DNA of 37,667 nt from Planctomycetota bacterium (GCA_016873155.1 VGXX01000009.1:1-37667); one strand, 5' to 3'. Counted from the first letter of the stretch, positions 19,476 through 30,911 are shown. Numbers and translations are program-made. The notes: generated by a model not told the origin, from the letters alone.

Positions 19476-21935
19476 TCATAGTAGTTGCCTCTTAAAATTC
19501 CCCGTTGTTGAATTATGAACAGGTATTTTATTTTTTATTTTTGTGAATAAATCACGAATCGTTGCGGAAGAATAATCTTTATAGCATAAATCAATCCTGA
19601 AATTCTGTTGTCCGTTGTGCTGAAGTCCGGAACAAAGATGAATAAGGGAGAACGGTTTTTCGTTTACGACGACGGTTTTGCAGCCCTTATTGAAAGCGAT
19701 AAAGCGATCTTTGAATTCGTTTTCTACCGTAATCTGTTTGAAATTGCATTTATTTGTTCCCGGGCATTTATTTTTCATATTTGCCCAGATGCATGATTCG
19801 GAAATAAAAAGAGGTGTATCCTGATAAATAATAGTATCTGTGTCTGCATTAATAAATGCCTTTATATTCTCAAAATCATCTTCCGGCGAGTGCGTATATT
19901 TTGAAATCCCCAACATCCTGAGCGCCAATATCGACAGGGGGTTCACACAGTACAGGGGATAATCTGCAAACAGTTGTACGTCTTTACCTTCAAAAAAAGA
20001 CAACGCGCCAAGATTCGCTATCTGAAATTTCCGAAACCCAAGATTTATTAAATTACTGACATTTTGGTTAATAGAAGAGTATGCAACTCCTTCAATATCA
20101 TTGTCCCTCATAATGAAAGGGAGTGAGAAAACAATTTTGTCCCGATATTTAATAACAACATCAAATAATTGTTTATCCGTTTCTGATAATGGTAGTGCGA
20201 TATATACTCTGTAGATTTCTTCTAATGGTACAGAATTTAGATAGTGTAAATTATCTGTTTTTAAGGAGAGAATAACATTTTTGTCATGGGTATTTGTTAA
20301 TGGTAAATTCCCGGATACAGGAGTAATTTTTTCATGCTCTTGCTGTATCCATATAATAATTTTCCTCTTTCGTTCCTTTTTCTCCTTTTCCCAAAATTCA
20401 AATAGTTTCTGGAAATAATCACGCCGGATAGTATTCAAGACACTTAACGGAATAAAATAATTCTGTGAAATATCGATAGAAATATTCCTTAACTCAAATG
20501 GCGTATTCCCTAATCTGGAGAAACATTCTTCAACCGTCTCTTTTTTTATTATTCTCTCTTTTCCCATTTCCAGTTTTATATCATATACAGAAGGAAAAGA
20601 AGTGTGAAAAACTTCTCCGTTTATTTTCATACCATGCTGATTAATTTTTATTTTCAAGCAAACAGGTATTTTTTGGTAGGTAAGCTTTTTAGGGATTTTT
20701 GAGGCAAAGGCTTCCTTTAACGTTTGGGAAGATACCAAATAAATATCTGTGCCATGCGGATATTCTTTGAACGAATTAATGGTTGCGATAGCGCCTGCCG
20801 GGATATGGAATGCATTTTTCCCGTTAATATGAATCTCCCTGATGTGTAATAATTCAGGATTTCTTCCCTCTTTGTCAAATATTTGCAGCAAGTCCCTTAT
20901 GCCAATGCCAACAGATGCTTTTATTGTCAAGCGGCCTTTTTGGGAATCGATTACCTTTCCGGCATAAAGTCCGATATTTGCCGGATACACAGGATTTACC
21001 ATGTCGGTAGGTTTGACACATTCTTTAACAGGAGAAACAGTTGTGCTTTTTGGGGTGTGAGTAATTAAGTATGAATGAGTTGATTGCCTGCCAAAAACTG
21101 TTTTTAATTGTTGATCTATCCCCTCAATATCTTCCATATTTCCGTCAATTGCCTTACGATAGGCGTTTGTAGCTATTGCCACATATTCCGGCGATTTCAT
21201 CCTTCCCTCAATTTTAAAAGAATGTACGCCGGCAGCCATTAAATCGTTTACCAGTGAAAGTGTATGCAGGTCTTTCATGGAGAAAAAATATCCGTTTTTT
21301 CCGGAAGTTGATTCGTACTGTACCCTGCACGGCTGCGCACACCTTCCCCGGTTGCCGCTTCTTCCGCCTTGCATACTGCTGAAAAGACACATGCCTGAGT
21401 AGGAATAGCAGAGCGCACCATGGACAAACACCTCTATCTCAATAGATGAATGACGGACAATATTTCTGATTTCATCTATTGATAATTCCCGCGCGAGAAC
21501 AATACGTTTGAATCCCATCTTCCCGGCTTGTTGTGCTCCGGCAAGGTTATGAATAACCATCTGTGTGCTGGCATGGAGAGCAAAATGCGGGAATTGGGAC
21601 CGTATTAAATAATAAAGTCCCAAATCCTGGATAATAAGAGCGTCAGGCTGGATTTCTTCCAGCGCAAGCAACAAATCAACCATGCTTGCAAGTTCATTCG
21701 TTTTTATCAGGGTATTGAGGGCAATGTATACTTTTTTGCCATTTTTGTGGGCATAAGCAACTGCTGCGCTTGCTTCCTCTAATGTGAAATTCTGTGCCCC
21801 GGTGCGGGCGCTGAACTGTTTTAGCCCGAAATAAATGGCATCAGCCCCATGATGTATTGCTGCAAAAAAACATTCCGGATTTGAGGCGGGTGATAAGAGT
21901 TCTGGTCTTTTGCGGGTGATAGAATGGTAAGACAT
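19476..21935 (-). CDS. U32 peptidase-family protein, RlhA-like (possible 23S rRNA hydroxylation factor)
   Basis: This 819-residue protein begins with the U32 domain: ELLSPASNPECFFAAIHHGADAIYFG, ALNTLIKTNE, HASTQMVIHN, and the iron-sulfur motif VHGALCYSYSGMC...GNRGRCAQPC (Cys176, Cys183, Cys199, Cys203), then KIEGRMKSPEYVA. A DUF3656-like middle region and a U32-like C-terminal region with CPGTNKCNF follow. E. coli RlhA, a U32 protein needed for 5-hydroxycytidine formation in 23S rRNA, has a similar N-terminal plan but is shorter (about 650). Members of this family also include TrhP and UbiU/V, so substrate is inferred. The ATG at 21935 follows the TAG of the small Cys-rich gene without any gap (TAGATG), which suggests translational coupling. 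Confidence 0.85.
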   Translation of the reverse strand: MSYHSITRKRPELLSPASNPECFFAAIHHGADAIYFGLKQFSARTGAQNFTLEEASAAVAYAHKNGKKVYIALNTLIKTNELASMVDLLLALEEIQPDALIIQDLGLYYLIRSQFPHFALHASTQMVIHNLAGAQQAGKMGFKRIVLARELSIDEIRNIVRHSSIEIEVFVHGALCYSYSGMCLFSSMQGGRSGNRGRCAQPCRVQYESTSGKNGYFFSMKDLHTLSLVNDLMAAGVHSFKIEGRMKSPEYVAIATNAYRKAIDGNMEDIEGIDQQLKTVFGRQSTHSYLITHTPKSTTVSPVKECVKPTDMVNPVYPANIGLYAGKVIDSQKGRLTIKASVGIGIRDLLQIFDKEGRNPELLHIREIHINGKNAFHIPAGAIATINSFKEYPHGTDIYLVSSQTLKEAFASKIPKKLTYQKIPVCLKIKINQHGMKINGEVFHTSFPSVYDIKLEMGKERIIKKETVEECFSRLGNTPFELRNISIDISQNYFIPLSVLNTIRRDYFQKLFEFWEKEKKERKRKIIIWIQQEHEKITPVSGNLPLTNTHDKNVILSLKTDNLHYLNSVPLEEIYRVYIALPLSETDKQLFDVVIKYRDKIVFSLPFIMRDNDIEGVAYSSINQNVSNLINLGFRKFQIANLGALSFFEGKDVQLFADYPLYCVNPLSILALRMLGISKYTHSPEDDFENIKAFINADTDTIIYQDTPLFISESCIWANMKNKCPGTNKCNFKQITVENEFKDRFIAFNKGCKTVVVNEKPFSLIHLCSGLQHNGQQNFRIDLCYKDYSSATIRDLFTKIKNKIPVHNSTTGNFKRQLL

Positions 21936-22124
21936 CTAAGGTTTTTTGTTTAATTCATTATAGAGGGCAATCTGTTCTTCCACACTGAGTTGTCTTGGTT
22001 TTTTTTTGCTGCACAAACACATAGCACAGCGTTCATCACTGCAAAACTGACAACTAAAGCAGTCATCACAGGGATGTTTTTTATCCTTACAATTTCCCAT
22101 TGATACATGGCTCCGGATTTTCAA
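21936..22124 (-). CDS. Small cysteine-rich protein coupled to the U32 gene
   Basis: An unrecognised protein of 62 residues from a TTG at 22124, or 54 from the ATG at 22100 (MGNCKDKKH). Eight cysteines lie in one block, NCKDKKHPCDDCFSCQFCSD then ERCAMCLC, in a pattern that could bind zinc or an iron-sulfur cluster, followed by a charged helix (SVEEQIALYNELNKK). The TTG has GGAAAG just upstream and the ATG has CGGAG 10 nt upstream, so either could be used. Its stop touches the U32 start codon. The U32 protein carries an iron-sulfur motif, so a partner or metal-handling role is possible, but this is conjecture. Confidence 0.65.
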   Translation of the reverse strand: MKIRSHVSMGNCKDKKHPCDDCFSCQFCSDERCAMCLCSKKKPRQLSVEEQIALYNELNKKP

Positions 22125-22452
22125 CTTTCCAACCTATGAACATAATTATAACACATTAACTATTATTCCATGAATTGAAAAAGCGCTATTCCGCTGGACA
22201 TTAAAATTATTGCCGCTACCCACCTGAATATGGAACTGATGGTGAAACCCTCACGAACCATAGGCGCATAAAAGAGGATGAAAATCAATAATTATTCCAA
22301 TAATCCACATCGAAATGCAGGGACTGAAGACTTCGTCGTGAACTCAGTCGAACGATTTTCAGCCCCCTACGTAGCAATAATCCATTTTCGAAGGGAAATT
22401 AATCAGACTTTGTTTGACTATATATGAATCACTTTTTTATGAATCCTGACAG
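22125..22452. other. Intergenic stretch without a gene
   Basis: No reading frame, RNA or terminator stands out. It contains one copy of the dispersed repeat (22329-22357). AT-rich DNA on both sides separates the Cys-rich gene start from the end of pgi, which lie on the same strand. Confidence 0.5.
22329..22357 (+). repeat. Dispersed repeat, copy B
   Basis: GACTTCGTCGTGAACTCAGT followed by CGAACGATT matches the minus-strand copy at 2476-2506 except for a 2-base gap. The flanks differ, so the repeat is about 30 bp. Confidence 0.55.
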
Positions 22453-24117
<1,665 letters not shown>

Positions 24118-24293
24118 TTAAAGCGATATTCTGAATGATACGTGGCAATTGCGCCCGGATTGTTTTTCGCTGCAGGATCCCAGACAAAAAAGTTCTGAAG
24201 TATTTGAAAATAAAACTTTTTGGCTTGGTTCCGGTGGTTTTATGGTACGGAATATATAGCAAAACAAATATGGTTTTAATTATAGTTATTGGA

Positions 24294-25352
24294 TCAGGCA
24301 TAAGGGTCTGAGACTTTGGCATCCTGAAATGTTGCCATTTCATTTAATAATTTTACACCGGCTTCTACCAGATGTATCCCCAATGTGGCGCCGGTTCCTT
24401 CTCCCAGCCGCATATTTAAGTTGAATAACGGTTCTTTTCCCAAAAACGTTAACATGTGTTTGTGTCCCCGTTCTGCAGACACGTGGGAAGCAATAAGATA
24501 ATTGACCACCTTTGGCTCTAACGCACAGGCAATTATTGCGCCTGCGGTGGAGATAAACCCATCAAGGACGATGGGGATGCGATGACGTGCCGCTCCAAGA
24601 CACAAACCTGCAATGCCTCCTATTTCATATCCACCCACTTTTGCCAAGACATCAATCGGGTCGTTAGGATCAGGCCGGTTGATAGCAATGGCCTTCTCTA
24701 TTACGGATATTTTTTTTTGTAATTCATCATCGTTTAATCCGGTTCCGCGTCCGGTTGCCACAGAGACAGGAACATTTCCTAAAATTGAAAAGATGGCGCT
24801 GCTGGGAGTGGTATTGGCTATTCCCATATCTCCAAGACCGACAATATCCAGTCCGTCCCGGAGTTCATCTTCGATAAGTTCTATGCCGGTTTCAATTGAT
24901 TTAACCGCATCTTCTCCGGACATTGCCGGGCCTGATGCCATATTATTTGTGCCGTGATTCAATTTCTTTATTTTGAGGCCTTTTGAAGGAGTGATTTCGG
25001 CGGCAACTCCGCAATCCACTACAATTACCTTTGCGCCAATGTGCCTTGCCAGGACGTTAATGGCTGCACCTTCATGAATAAAGTTTTGTACCATTTGGCA
25101 GGTGACTTGTTGAGGAAAAGAGCTAACTCCTTCGGCGACAACACCATGATCCCCCGCAAGCGTAAATATCTTTTTGTGTTTTATTCCGCACGAGAGATTT
25201 CCCCTTATGGAGTAGTAGATTGTTGCCAGATCCTCCAACCGCCCCAAACTTCCTCTTGGTATGGCAAGGGTATCAAATTTGGCTTTAATGCGCCCCTTTG
25301 GGTCTGGTTGAATAGCTTCTATATTTTCGACGGTGTGTTTTAAGTAATCCAT
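24294..25352 (-). CDS. cobT: Nicotinate-nucleotide--dimethylbenzimidazole phosphoribosyltransferase
   Basis: This 352-residue enzyme activates the lower base of cobalamin by forming alpha-ribazole phosphate. Family marks are PRGSLGRLEDLA, TLAGDHGVVAEGVSSFPQ, GDMGIANTTPSSA, GGYEIGGIAGLCLGAA, and LGEGTGATL near residue 317, whose glutamate is the catalytic base. No cobalamin riboswitch is visible in the short divergent gap to gspE, and no strong Shine-Dalgarno sequence precedes the ATG. Anammox metabolism includes the corrinoid-dependent acetyl-CoA pathway, so cobalamin assembly fits. Confidence 0.96.
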   Translation of the reverse strand: MDYLKHTVENIEAIQPDPKGRIKAKFDTLAIPRGSLGRLEDLATIYYSIRGNLSCGIKHKKIFTLAGDHGVVAEGVSSFPQQVTCQMVQNFIHEGAAINVLARHIGAKVIVVDCGVAAEITPSKGLKIKKLNHGTNNMASGPAMSGEDAVKSIETGIELIEDELRDGLDIVGLGDMGIANTTPSSAIFSILGNVPVSVATGRGTGLNDDELQKKISVIEKAIAINRPDPNDPIDVLAKVGGYEIGGIAGLCLGAARHRIPIVLDGFISTAGAIIACALEPKVVNYLIASHVSAERGHKHMLTFLGKEPLFNLNMRLGEGTGATLGIHLVEAGVKLLNEMATFQDAKVSDPYA

Positions 25353-25446
25353 TTGGCTGGCATAAATATTGCATTCTGATGTAAGTTTTTATATAGTAAG
25401 ACTATAGCATATATATATCCATAAATAAATTCAAGTTATATTTGAT

Positions 25447-27162
25447 ATGAAGAATTCTGCACATCTGATAGAACATGCCTTGCTCAATAAAATAATAAAC
25501 AGAGAGCAGTTAGATAAGGCAAAAGAACTCCAGGGGAAAAAATCGATTGGATTGGAAGATGCGTTGGTGCAGCTTGGATATTCTACCTATCAGGAGATAA
25601 TTAAATGTTTATCCGAACACTATGATTTGCCAATTCTGGACATTACAAATCTGGAAATACCGGAAGAAGTCATCAATTTACTTCCTATGCAGATTATTAA
25701 AAAGAATGGCATTTTACCCGTATCAAAAAACAACGGTGTAATAATTGTCGCGATGAGTCGTCCCCCGGACCTTGGGTTTATGGATAATTTGCGATTTATG
25801 TTAGGTTCGGATATTAAATGTACGCTTGCCACCTCAGAACAGATTAAATATGCCCTTCGCAGGAATACCCGCAATGAGTCAACCGAAATGGTAGGTTCAT
25901 TGATGAAAGAAATAAGAACGGCGGATATCCCTGTCATTCAAACGGAGGGTGAATCTGAAGGTGCATATCAGACAGAAGCGAAATCCATGGAAGACGACAG
26001 TCCAATTATACAATTAGTTTCGCTTATTATTAACAAAGCCATTATTGCCCGTGCGAGTGATATTCACGTGGAACCGCTTTTAAGCAAATTGAGAATCCGG
26101 TACCGGATAGATGGAGTATGTCAGGAATCGGATGTTTTGCCAAAAAATCTCCAGGATCCTATAATTTCCCGTATAAAAATACTTGCAAATATTGATATTT
26201 CTGAAAAGAGACGTCCTCAGGACGGAAGAATAAGCCTTCATTTTTCAGGAAGAGACATGGATATTCGTGTAGCCTGCCTGCCTTCTATTTATGGCGAAAG
26301 CGTGGTTATGCGGTTACTCGAAAAATCTCAGGCGTTAATGGATATAAAAAATCTTGGGTTTTGCGAAAGCGATTTTCAGCGTTTCCAGTCGATTATTAAA
26401 AGACCGAACGGTATATTTCTTATTACGGGGCCGACAGGCAGCGGGAAGACAACCACCCTCTATGCAATCATTAATGAACTTAACCAAACAGGCGTAAAAA
26501 TTGTCACAGCAGAAGACCCGGTAGAATATACAATAAAGGGTGTGAATCAAAGCGAGGTGAACGAGAAAATTGGTTTTAGTTTCCCGAATATTTTAAGGAC
26601 AATGCTTCGCCAGGATCCAAATGTTATTCTTGTCGGTGAAATCCGTGATACCGAAACTGCGGATATTGCGATTACTTCCGCATTGACGGGACACTTTGTT
26701 TTAAGCACCCTTCATACGAATGATGCGCCGTCTGCTATTACCAGGTTGCTTGATATGAATATTAAACCGTTTCTTGTTTCGACCTCTTTGCAGGGAATCA
26801 TGGCGCAAAGGCTGGTAAGGGCCATATGCAAAGATTGTAAGGAACGGGTTTATTATACTCCGGAACAAATCGTGCAAATGGGTCTGGATGCGGGCATGTT
26901 TACGGATTATTCTTTCTATAAGGGAAAAGGGTGCAAGAAGTGTAATAATATAGGTTATAAGGGCAGGATTGGCATATACGAACTCATGGATATGGATGAA
27001 ACCTTACGTGATATGACATACAATGTAGCTTCTACCGATGAAATGAGAAAGGCTGCAAAAGCATCGGGAATGACAACGCTGAAAGAAGATGGCATCAGGA
27101 AAGCAAAAGAAGGGAAAACAACACTGGAAGAAATATTCAGGGTTACCGGGGTGGAAGAATGA
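25447..27162 (+). CDS. GspE/PilB-type secretion or pilus ATPase (first copy)
   Basis: A 571-residue hexameric cytoplasmic ATPase of type II secretion or type IV pilus systems. An N-terminal MshEN-like domain (about 1-150) is followed by the ATPase core: RASDIHVEP, Walker A GPTGSGKTTTLYA near 328-340, the Asp box TAEDPVEY, Walker B ILVGEIRDTETA, the His box LSTLHTNDAPSAITRL, and a four-Cys zinc site (CKDC...CKKC) in the C-terminal domain. It opens an operon: it overlaps the second ATPase by 4 nt (ATGA), and gspF-like and Nudix genes follow. PilB and GspE cannot be told apart without the rest of the system. Confidence 0.93.
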   Translation: MKNSAHLIEHALLNKIINREQLDKAKELQGKKSIGLEDALVQLGYSTYQEIIKCLSEHYDLPILDITNLEIPEEVINLLPMQIIKKNGILPVSKNNGVIIVAMSRPPDLGFMDNLRFMLGSDIKCTLATSEQIKYALRRNTRNESTEMVGSLMKEIRTADIPVIQTEGESEGAYQTEAKSMEDDSPIIQLVSLIINKAIIARASDIHVEPLLSKLRIRYRIDGVCQESDVLPKNLQDPIISRIKILANIDISEKRRPQDGRISLHFSGRDMDIRVACLPSIYGESVVMRLLEKSQALMDIKNLGFCESDFQRFQSIIKRPNGIFLITGPTGSGKTTTLYAIINELNQTGVKIVTAEDPVEYTIKGVNQSEVNEKIGFSFPNILRTMLRQDPNVILVGEIRDTETADIAITSALTGHFVLSTLHTNDAPSAITRLLDMNIKPFLVSTSLQGIMAQRLVRAICKDCKERVYYTPEQIVQMGLDAGMFTDYSFYKGKGCKKCNNIGYKGRIGIYELMDMDETLRDMTYNVASTDEMRKAAKASGMTTLKEDGIRKAKEGKTTLEEIFRVTGVEE

Positions 27163-28916
27163 AAACGGCGCAGACACAAAGTAAATCAAAGCCTGACATA
27201 AAGAGTGATGCCCGAAGAAGGCTTTTTGGCCAATTATTGAAAGAAAAAGGGTTTGTTACTGAAGATCAAATTCAGGAGGCGCTTGCCATACAAAAGCAGA
27301 AGGGAGGATTGCTGGGAGATATTCTCGTTAGTATGAATTATGTGACGGATGCCCAGATAATGCAGGTATTAAGCGAATATCTCGGAGTGGAAATTGTAAA
27401 CCTGGAAGAAATGGAAATACCAAAAGAGGTTATTGACAGCATTCCGCCTGCCATTGCACAATTATACAGGATTGTTCCGATACGGTATGAAGAAGATAAG
27501 CGGATTATTACCGTAGCACAGGCGGATGCCCTTGCAATTGAAAAGATTGACGACTTGCGATTGGTGCTTAAATTAAATGTAAAATCTGTTCTTTGTCATA
27601 AAAATGCAGTCGACCGCGCTCTGGAAAAATATTATCCAAGGAAGCATGAATCCGTGGAGCAGTTGCTGCTGGAATTTAAAGAGGACAGGTCATATGCGCA
27701 ATCTGTTTCAGGGAATTATATAGATATTGAAGAACTAAAGAAAATGGCGGCCACCGCCCCCGTAAAGAAATGGGTAGGCCTTATGTTTTTACATGCGGTT
27801 CTGGACAAAGCAAGCGATATCCATTATGAGGCTTTTGATGATGGCTTTAGAGTCCGGTATCGGATAGACGGCGTATTGTACGACAGAGTGTCTCCTCCCA
27901 GAGAACTAGGACTTCCCATTAATTCAAGAATTAAGGTTATGTCAGGAATGGACATTTCAGAAAGGAGGTTGCCGCAGGATGGAAGAATAAAGCTGAACGT
28001 TGGAGGCACATCAATAGATTTGCGTGTTTCCACACTCCCGACAAAATATGGGGAGAGCATTGTGATGCGATTACTTGATAAATCAACAGTATCGCTTAAT
28101 TTGGATACACTGGGTTTTCGCGCCGAAGAATTAAAATATATATATCAGTTGTTGAATACTCCGAACGGTATAATCCTCGTAACAGGACCGACCGGTTCCG
28201 GAAAGACGACTACATTGTACGCTTCATTAAACTATTTAAACGAAATAAGCACAAAAATAATAACCACAGAGGACCCTGTCGAATATGACATTGATGGACT
28301 TATTCAGGTGCAAATAAACCCGTCGATAGGAGTTGACTTTGCGAGTTGCCTGCGGTCTATTTTACGTCAGGATCCTGATATTATACTTGTTGGTGAAATC
28401 AGAGATGAGGAGACGGCCAAGATTGCCATCCAGGCTTCGTTGACAGGCCATCTGGTTTTTAGTACATTACACACAAATGATGCTCCGCTGACGATAACAC
28501 GCTTAATCGATATCGGCATAAAACCTTATTTGATTGCTTCGACGCTGGAATGTATAATTAGTCAGCGGTTGGTGAGAAAAATATGCGAATCTTGTAAAGA
28601 AGAATACGAACCTTCCGATGAATCTTTAAATGAATTAAATATTACAAAAGAGACGATAGCTGGCAAAAAATTTTTCCGTGGAAGCGGGTGCAGTGAATGC
28701 AGAAAAATAGGATACAGGGGACGCATGGGTATTTATGAAATAATGCATATTAACGAAGAAATACGGCATTTGATTACAGAACAGGCAAGCACAAATGTGA
28801 TAAGGAGCGTTGCGAGAAAAAATGGTATGAATACATTACGTGAAAGCGGCTTGAAAGCAATTTTTGAAGGACGGACAACCATTGAAGAAGTCGTGCGGGA
28901 AACAATTTCCATATAA
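27159..28916 (+). CDS. GspE/PilB-type secretion or pilus ATPase (second copy)
   Basis: A 585-residue homologue of the preceding gene with a cleaner MshEN domain: RRLFGQLLKEKGFVTEDQIQ, then GLLGDILVSMNYVTDAQI (about 20-70). The ATPase core has Walker A GPTGSGKTTTLYASLNYL near 342-359, TTEDPVEYDI, ILVGEIRDEETAKIA, FSTLHTNDAPLTITRL, and a zinc site CESCKEEY...CSEC. The Glu/Arg residues expected for ATP hydrolysis are all present, so neither copy looks dead. The 4-nt overlap with the upstream copy implies coupling. The two proteins are clearly divergent, not a fresh duplication. Confidence 0.93.
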   Translation: MKTAQTQSKSKPDIKSDARRRLFGQLLKEKGFVTEDQIQEALAIQKQKGGLLGDILVSMNYVTDAQIMQVLSEYLGVEIVNLEEMEIPKEVIDSIPPAIAQLYRIVPIRYEEDKRIITVAQADALAIEKIDDLRLVLKLNVKSVLCHKNAVDRALEKYYPRKHESVEQLLLEFKEDRSYAQSVSGNYIDIEELKKMAATAPVKKWVGLMFLHAVLDKASDIHYEAFDDGFRVRYRIDGVLYDRVSPPRELGLPINSRIKVMSGMDISERRLPQDGRIKLNVGGTSIDLRVSTLPTKYGESIVMRLLDKSTVSLNLDTLGFRAEELKYIYQLLNTPNGIILVTGPTGSGKTTTLYASLNYLNEISTKIITTEDPVEYDIDGLIQVQINPSIGVDFASCLRSILRQDPDIILVGEIRDEETAKIAIQASLTGHLVFSTLHTNDAPLTITRLIDIGIKPYLIASTLECIISQRLVRKICESCKEEYEPSDESLNELNITKETIAGKKFFRGSGCSECRKIGYRGRMGIYEIMHINEEIRHLITEQASTNVIRSVARKNGMNTLRESGLKAIFEGRTTIEEVVRETISI

Positions 28917-28942
28917 CATTATTTAATGAGAGAAAAATTGCC

Positions 28943-30196
28943 ATGTCTCTATACCAATATTATGCGGTAAACAATACAGGAAAACAGGTAAAGGATAAAA
29001 TTGAAGCGCTATCATCCGAAGAAGCGATCTCCAAAATTCGGGGATTGGGTTATTTCCCTACCCGTGTAAAAGAAATAAATGTGCGCGGGAAATCATCGGA
29101 ACAACAAGGAACAGCAACCCGTAAGAAAAAATTTGGTGAAATAAATATATCTGTTGGCGGAATAAAATCCAAACATTTGACGCTGTTTACACGACAATTG
29201 TCAACATTACAGGATGCGGGATTGCCTATAATCAGAAGTTTGCAAATACTTACCGCACAGCTTAAAAAAGGAACACTGAAAAGAACCGCGCAGAAAGTTA
29301 TTGAAAGCATCGAAGGCGGAAGCACTTTCGCAGGAGCGCTTGCAAAACATCCGAGAGTATTTGATAAACTCTACGTGAATATTGTCAAAGCCGGAGAAGT
29401 GAGTGGTTCTTTGGACATCATTTTACGGAGACTGGCCGATTTCAGAGAAAAGATGGAGCGGCTTGTCAGAAAAATAATAACCGCGATGATCTATCCTTCA
29501 GTAGTGGTCGTTGTTGCTACCCTAATTCTTATAGGCCTTATGATCTTTGTTGTGCCAAGTTTTGCAAAAATATTTGATGAACTGGGATTAGATCTGCCTG
29601 CGCCAACGAGAATGTTGATTAATTTCAGCACCTTGCTTAAAACAAATTGGATGTATTTACCTGCAGTTCTGATAGGAATTTTTGTGTTTTACAAACTCGT
29701 GCGGATTATTAAGAAGGTCAGACTCCTCATTGACCGTGCCAAATTTAAGATCCCCATTTTTGGCGCGATAATTAACAAATCTACCGTTTCACGGTTTACC
29801 CGTACGCTGGCGACGTTGACATCAAGCGGCGTGCCTATTTTGGATGCGCTCATTAATTCAAAAGATACGACAGGAAATGCTGCCGTTGCTCATGCGATAC
29901 AAAATATCCATGATAGTATTCGAAGCGGCGAAACTATTGCAAAACCGCTGCGTGAATCAAAGATTTGCAGTGAAATAGTAGTGAATATGGTCGAAGTAGG
30001 TGAGGAAACAGGCGAACTGGAAAAGATGCTTACAAAAGTAGCGGATAACTATGACGATGAAGTGGACAGGGCTGTTGAAGGGTTGGTAAGCCTGATAGAG
30101 CCGGTTATGATTGTATTTTTAGGGGGATCGGTTGGTTTTATCGTTATTGCGATGTTTCTGCCTCTGGTAAAATTAATGCAAAGTATCGGTGGGTAA
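28943..30196 (+). CDS. GspF/PilC-type inner membrane platform protein
   Basis: This 417-residue integral membrane protein forms the cytoplasmic-face platform that the ATPase drives in type II secretion and type IV pili. Two T2SSF domains are visible (about 75-200 and 280-405), each with the typical helices: LTLFTRQLSTLQDAGLPIIR and SRFTRTLATLTSSGVPILDA. Membrane segments lie at about 180-205, 230-250 and 385-410 (the last with IEPVMIVFLGG). It starts 26 nt after the second ATPase and ends 5 nt before the Nudix gene, so it is in the same operon. Pilin, secretin and prepilin peptidase genes are not in this window. Confidence 0.95.
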   Translation: MSLYQYYAVNNTGKQVKDKIEALSSEEAISKIRGLGYFPTRVKEINVRGKSSEQQGTATRKKKFGEINISVGGIKSKHLTLFTRQLSTLQDAGLPIIRSLQILTAQLKKGTLKRTAQKVIESIEGGSTFAGALAKHPRVFDKLYVNIVKAGEVSGSLDIILRRLADFREKMERLVRKIITAMIYPSVVVVVATLILIGLMIFVVPSFAKIFDELGLDLPAPTRMLINFSTLLKTNWMYLPAVLIGIFVFYKLVRIIKKVRLLIDRAKFKIPIFGAIINKSTVSRFTRTLATLTSSGVPILDALINSKDTTGNAAVAHAIQNIHDSIRSGETIAKPLRESKICSEIVVNMVEVGEETGELEKMLTKVADNYDDEVDRAVEGLVSLIEPVMIVFLGGSVGFIVIAMFLPLVKLMQSIGG

Positions 30197-30201
30197 TAAT
30201 A

Positions 30202-30708
30202 GTGATAATTTACTCCGGAATAAAAATAAATGTAAGAAAAGATGAGGTTACTCTTGATGGTGGCAGAAAAGTAATGAGGGAGGTAATCGACCATCCCGGT
30301 TCTGCTGCCATAATTCCTTTTATTACAAAAGATGAGATTATATTGATTAAACAATACCGGTATGCGGTAAATGAAACAATTTACGAAATTCCTGCCGGTA
30401 CCCTTGATAAAGGTGAAACTTTCTTTGAATGCGCAAGCCGGGAACTTGAAGAGGAGATTGGGTATAAAGCGGGCATTCTTGAACCACTGTCCATTATTTA
30501 TCCTTCACCGGGCATTTTGAGCGAAACGATGCATCTTTATAAAGCAACAGACCTGATTAAAACCAAAACAAATCATCAAGCGGACGAATCAATTAAAGGA
30601 ATTATTCAGTTAAAACTGAAAGATGCATTTGAGTTGATAAAAAAAGGGGAGATCAGAGATGCAAAAACAGTGTGCAGTATTTTAATGTGCGGCAAAAATA
30701 TTTTTTAA
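30202..30708 (+). CDS. Nudix hydrolase, ADP-ribose pyrophosphatase-like
   Basis: This 168-residue cytoplasmic enzyme has a perfect Nudix box, G-TLDKG-E-TFFECAS-RELEEEIGY, at about residues 66-88. The preceding IKQYRYAVNETIYEIPAG is characteristic of ADP-ribose/sugar-nucleotide pyrophosphatases. It starts at GTG, 5 nt after the gspF-like gene, with GGTGGG upstream, so it is likely expressed with the secretion genes; this neighbourhood may be incidental. The exact substrate is uncertain. Confidence 0.9.
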   Translation: MIIYSGIKINVRKDEVTLDGGRKVMREVIDHPGSAAIIPFITKDEIILIKQYRYAVNETIYEIPAGTLDKGETFFECASRELEEEIGYKAGILEPLSIIYPSPGILSETMHLYKATDLIKTKTNHQADESIKGIIQLKLKDAFELIKKGEIRDAKTVCSILMCGKNIF

Positions 30709-30911
30709 GAAGAAGTTTTTTTGATTTTAAGCAGTGGAAGATTTTTAGAACGTAAAATATTTTTTAAAAAATATAACCCATCAATTTCATTCCAGAACGT
30801 ACCGCAACACTGTTTTCTTACCATACTATTTTCTCTTTCTTTATTTTTAAAAGATTTATATAGGTTCACCCATACTGAATAATATTTTTATAAACCTTTG
30901 AACGTATAACG

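Noticed and set aside
25353-25446. Possible cobalamin riboswitch before cobT
   Set aside because: The gap is only 94 nt, very AT-rich, and shows no B12-box-like sequence.
30720-30911. AT palindromes upstream of the first GT2 gene as regulatory sites
   Set aside because: A and T runs pair by chance in such AT-rich DNA and no specific site stands out.
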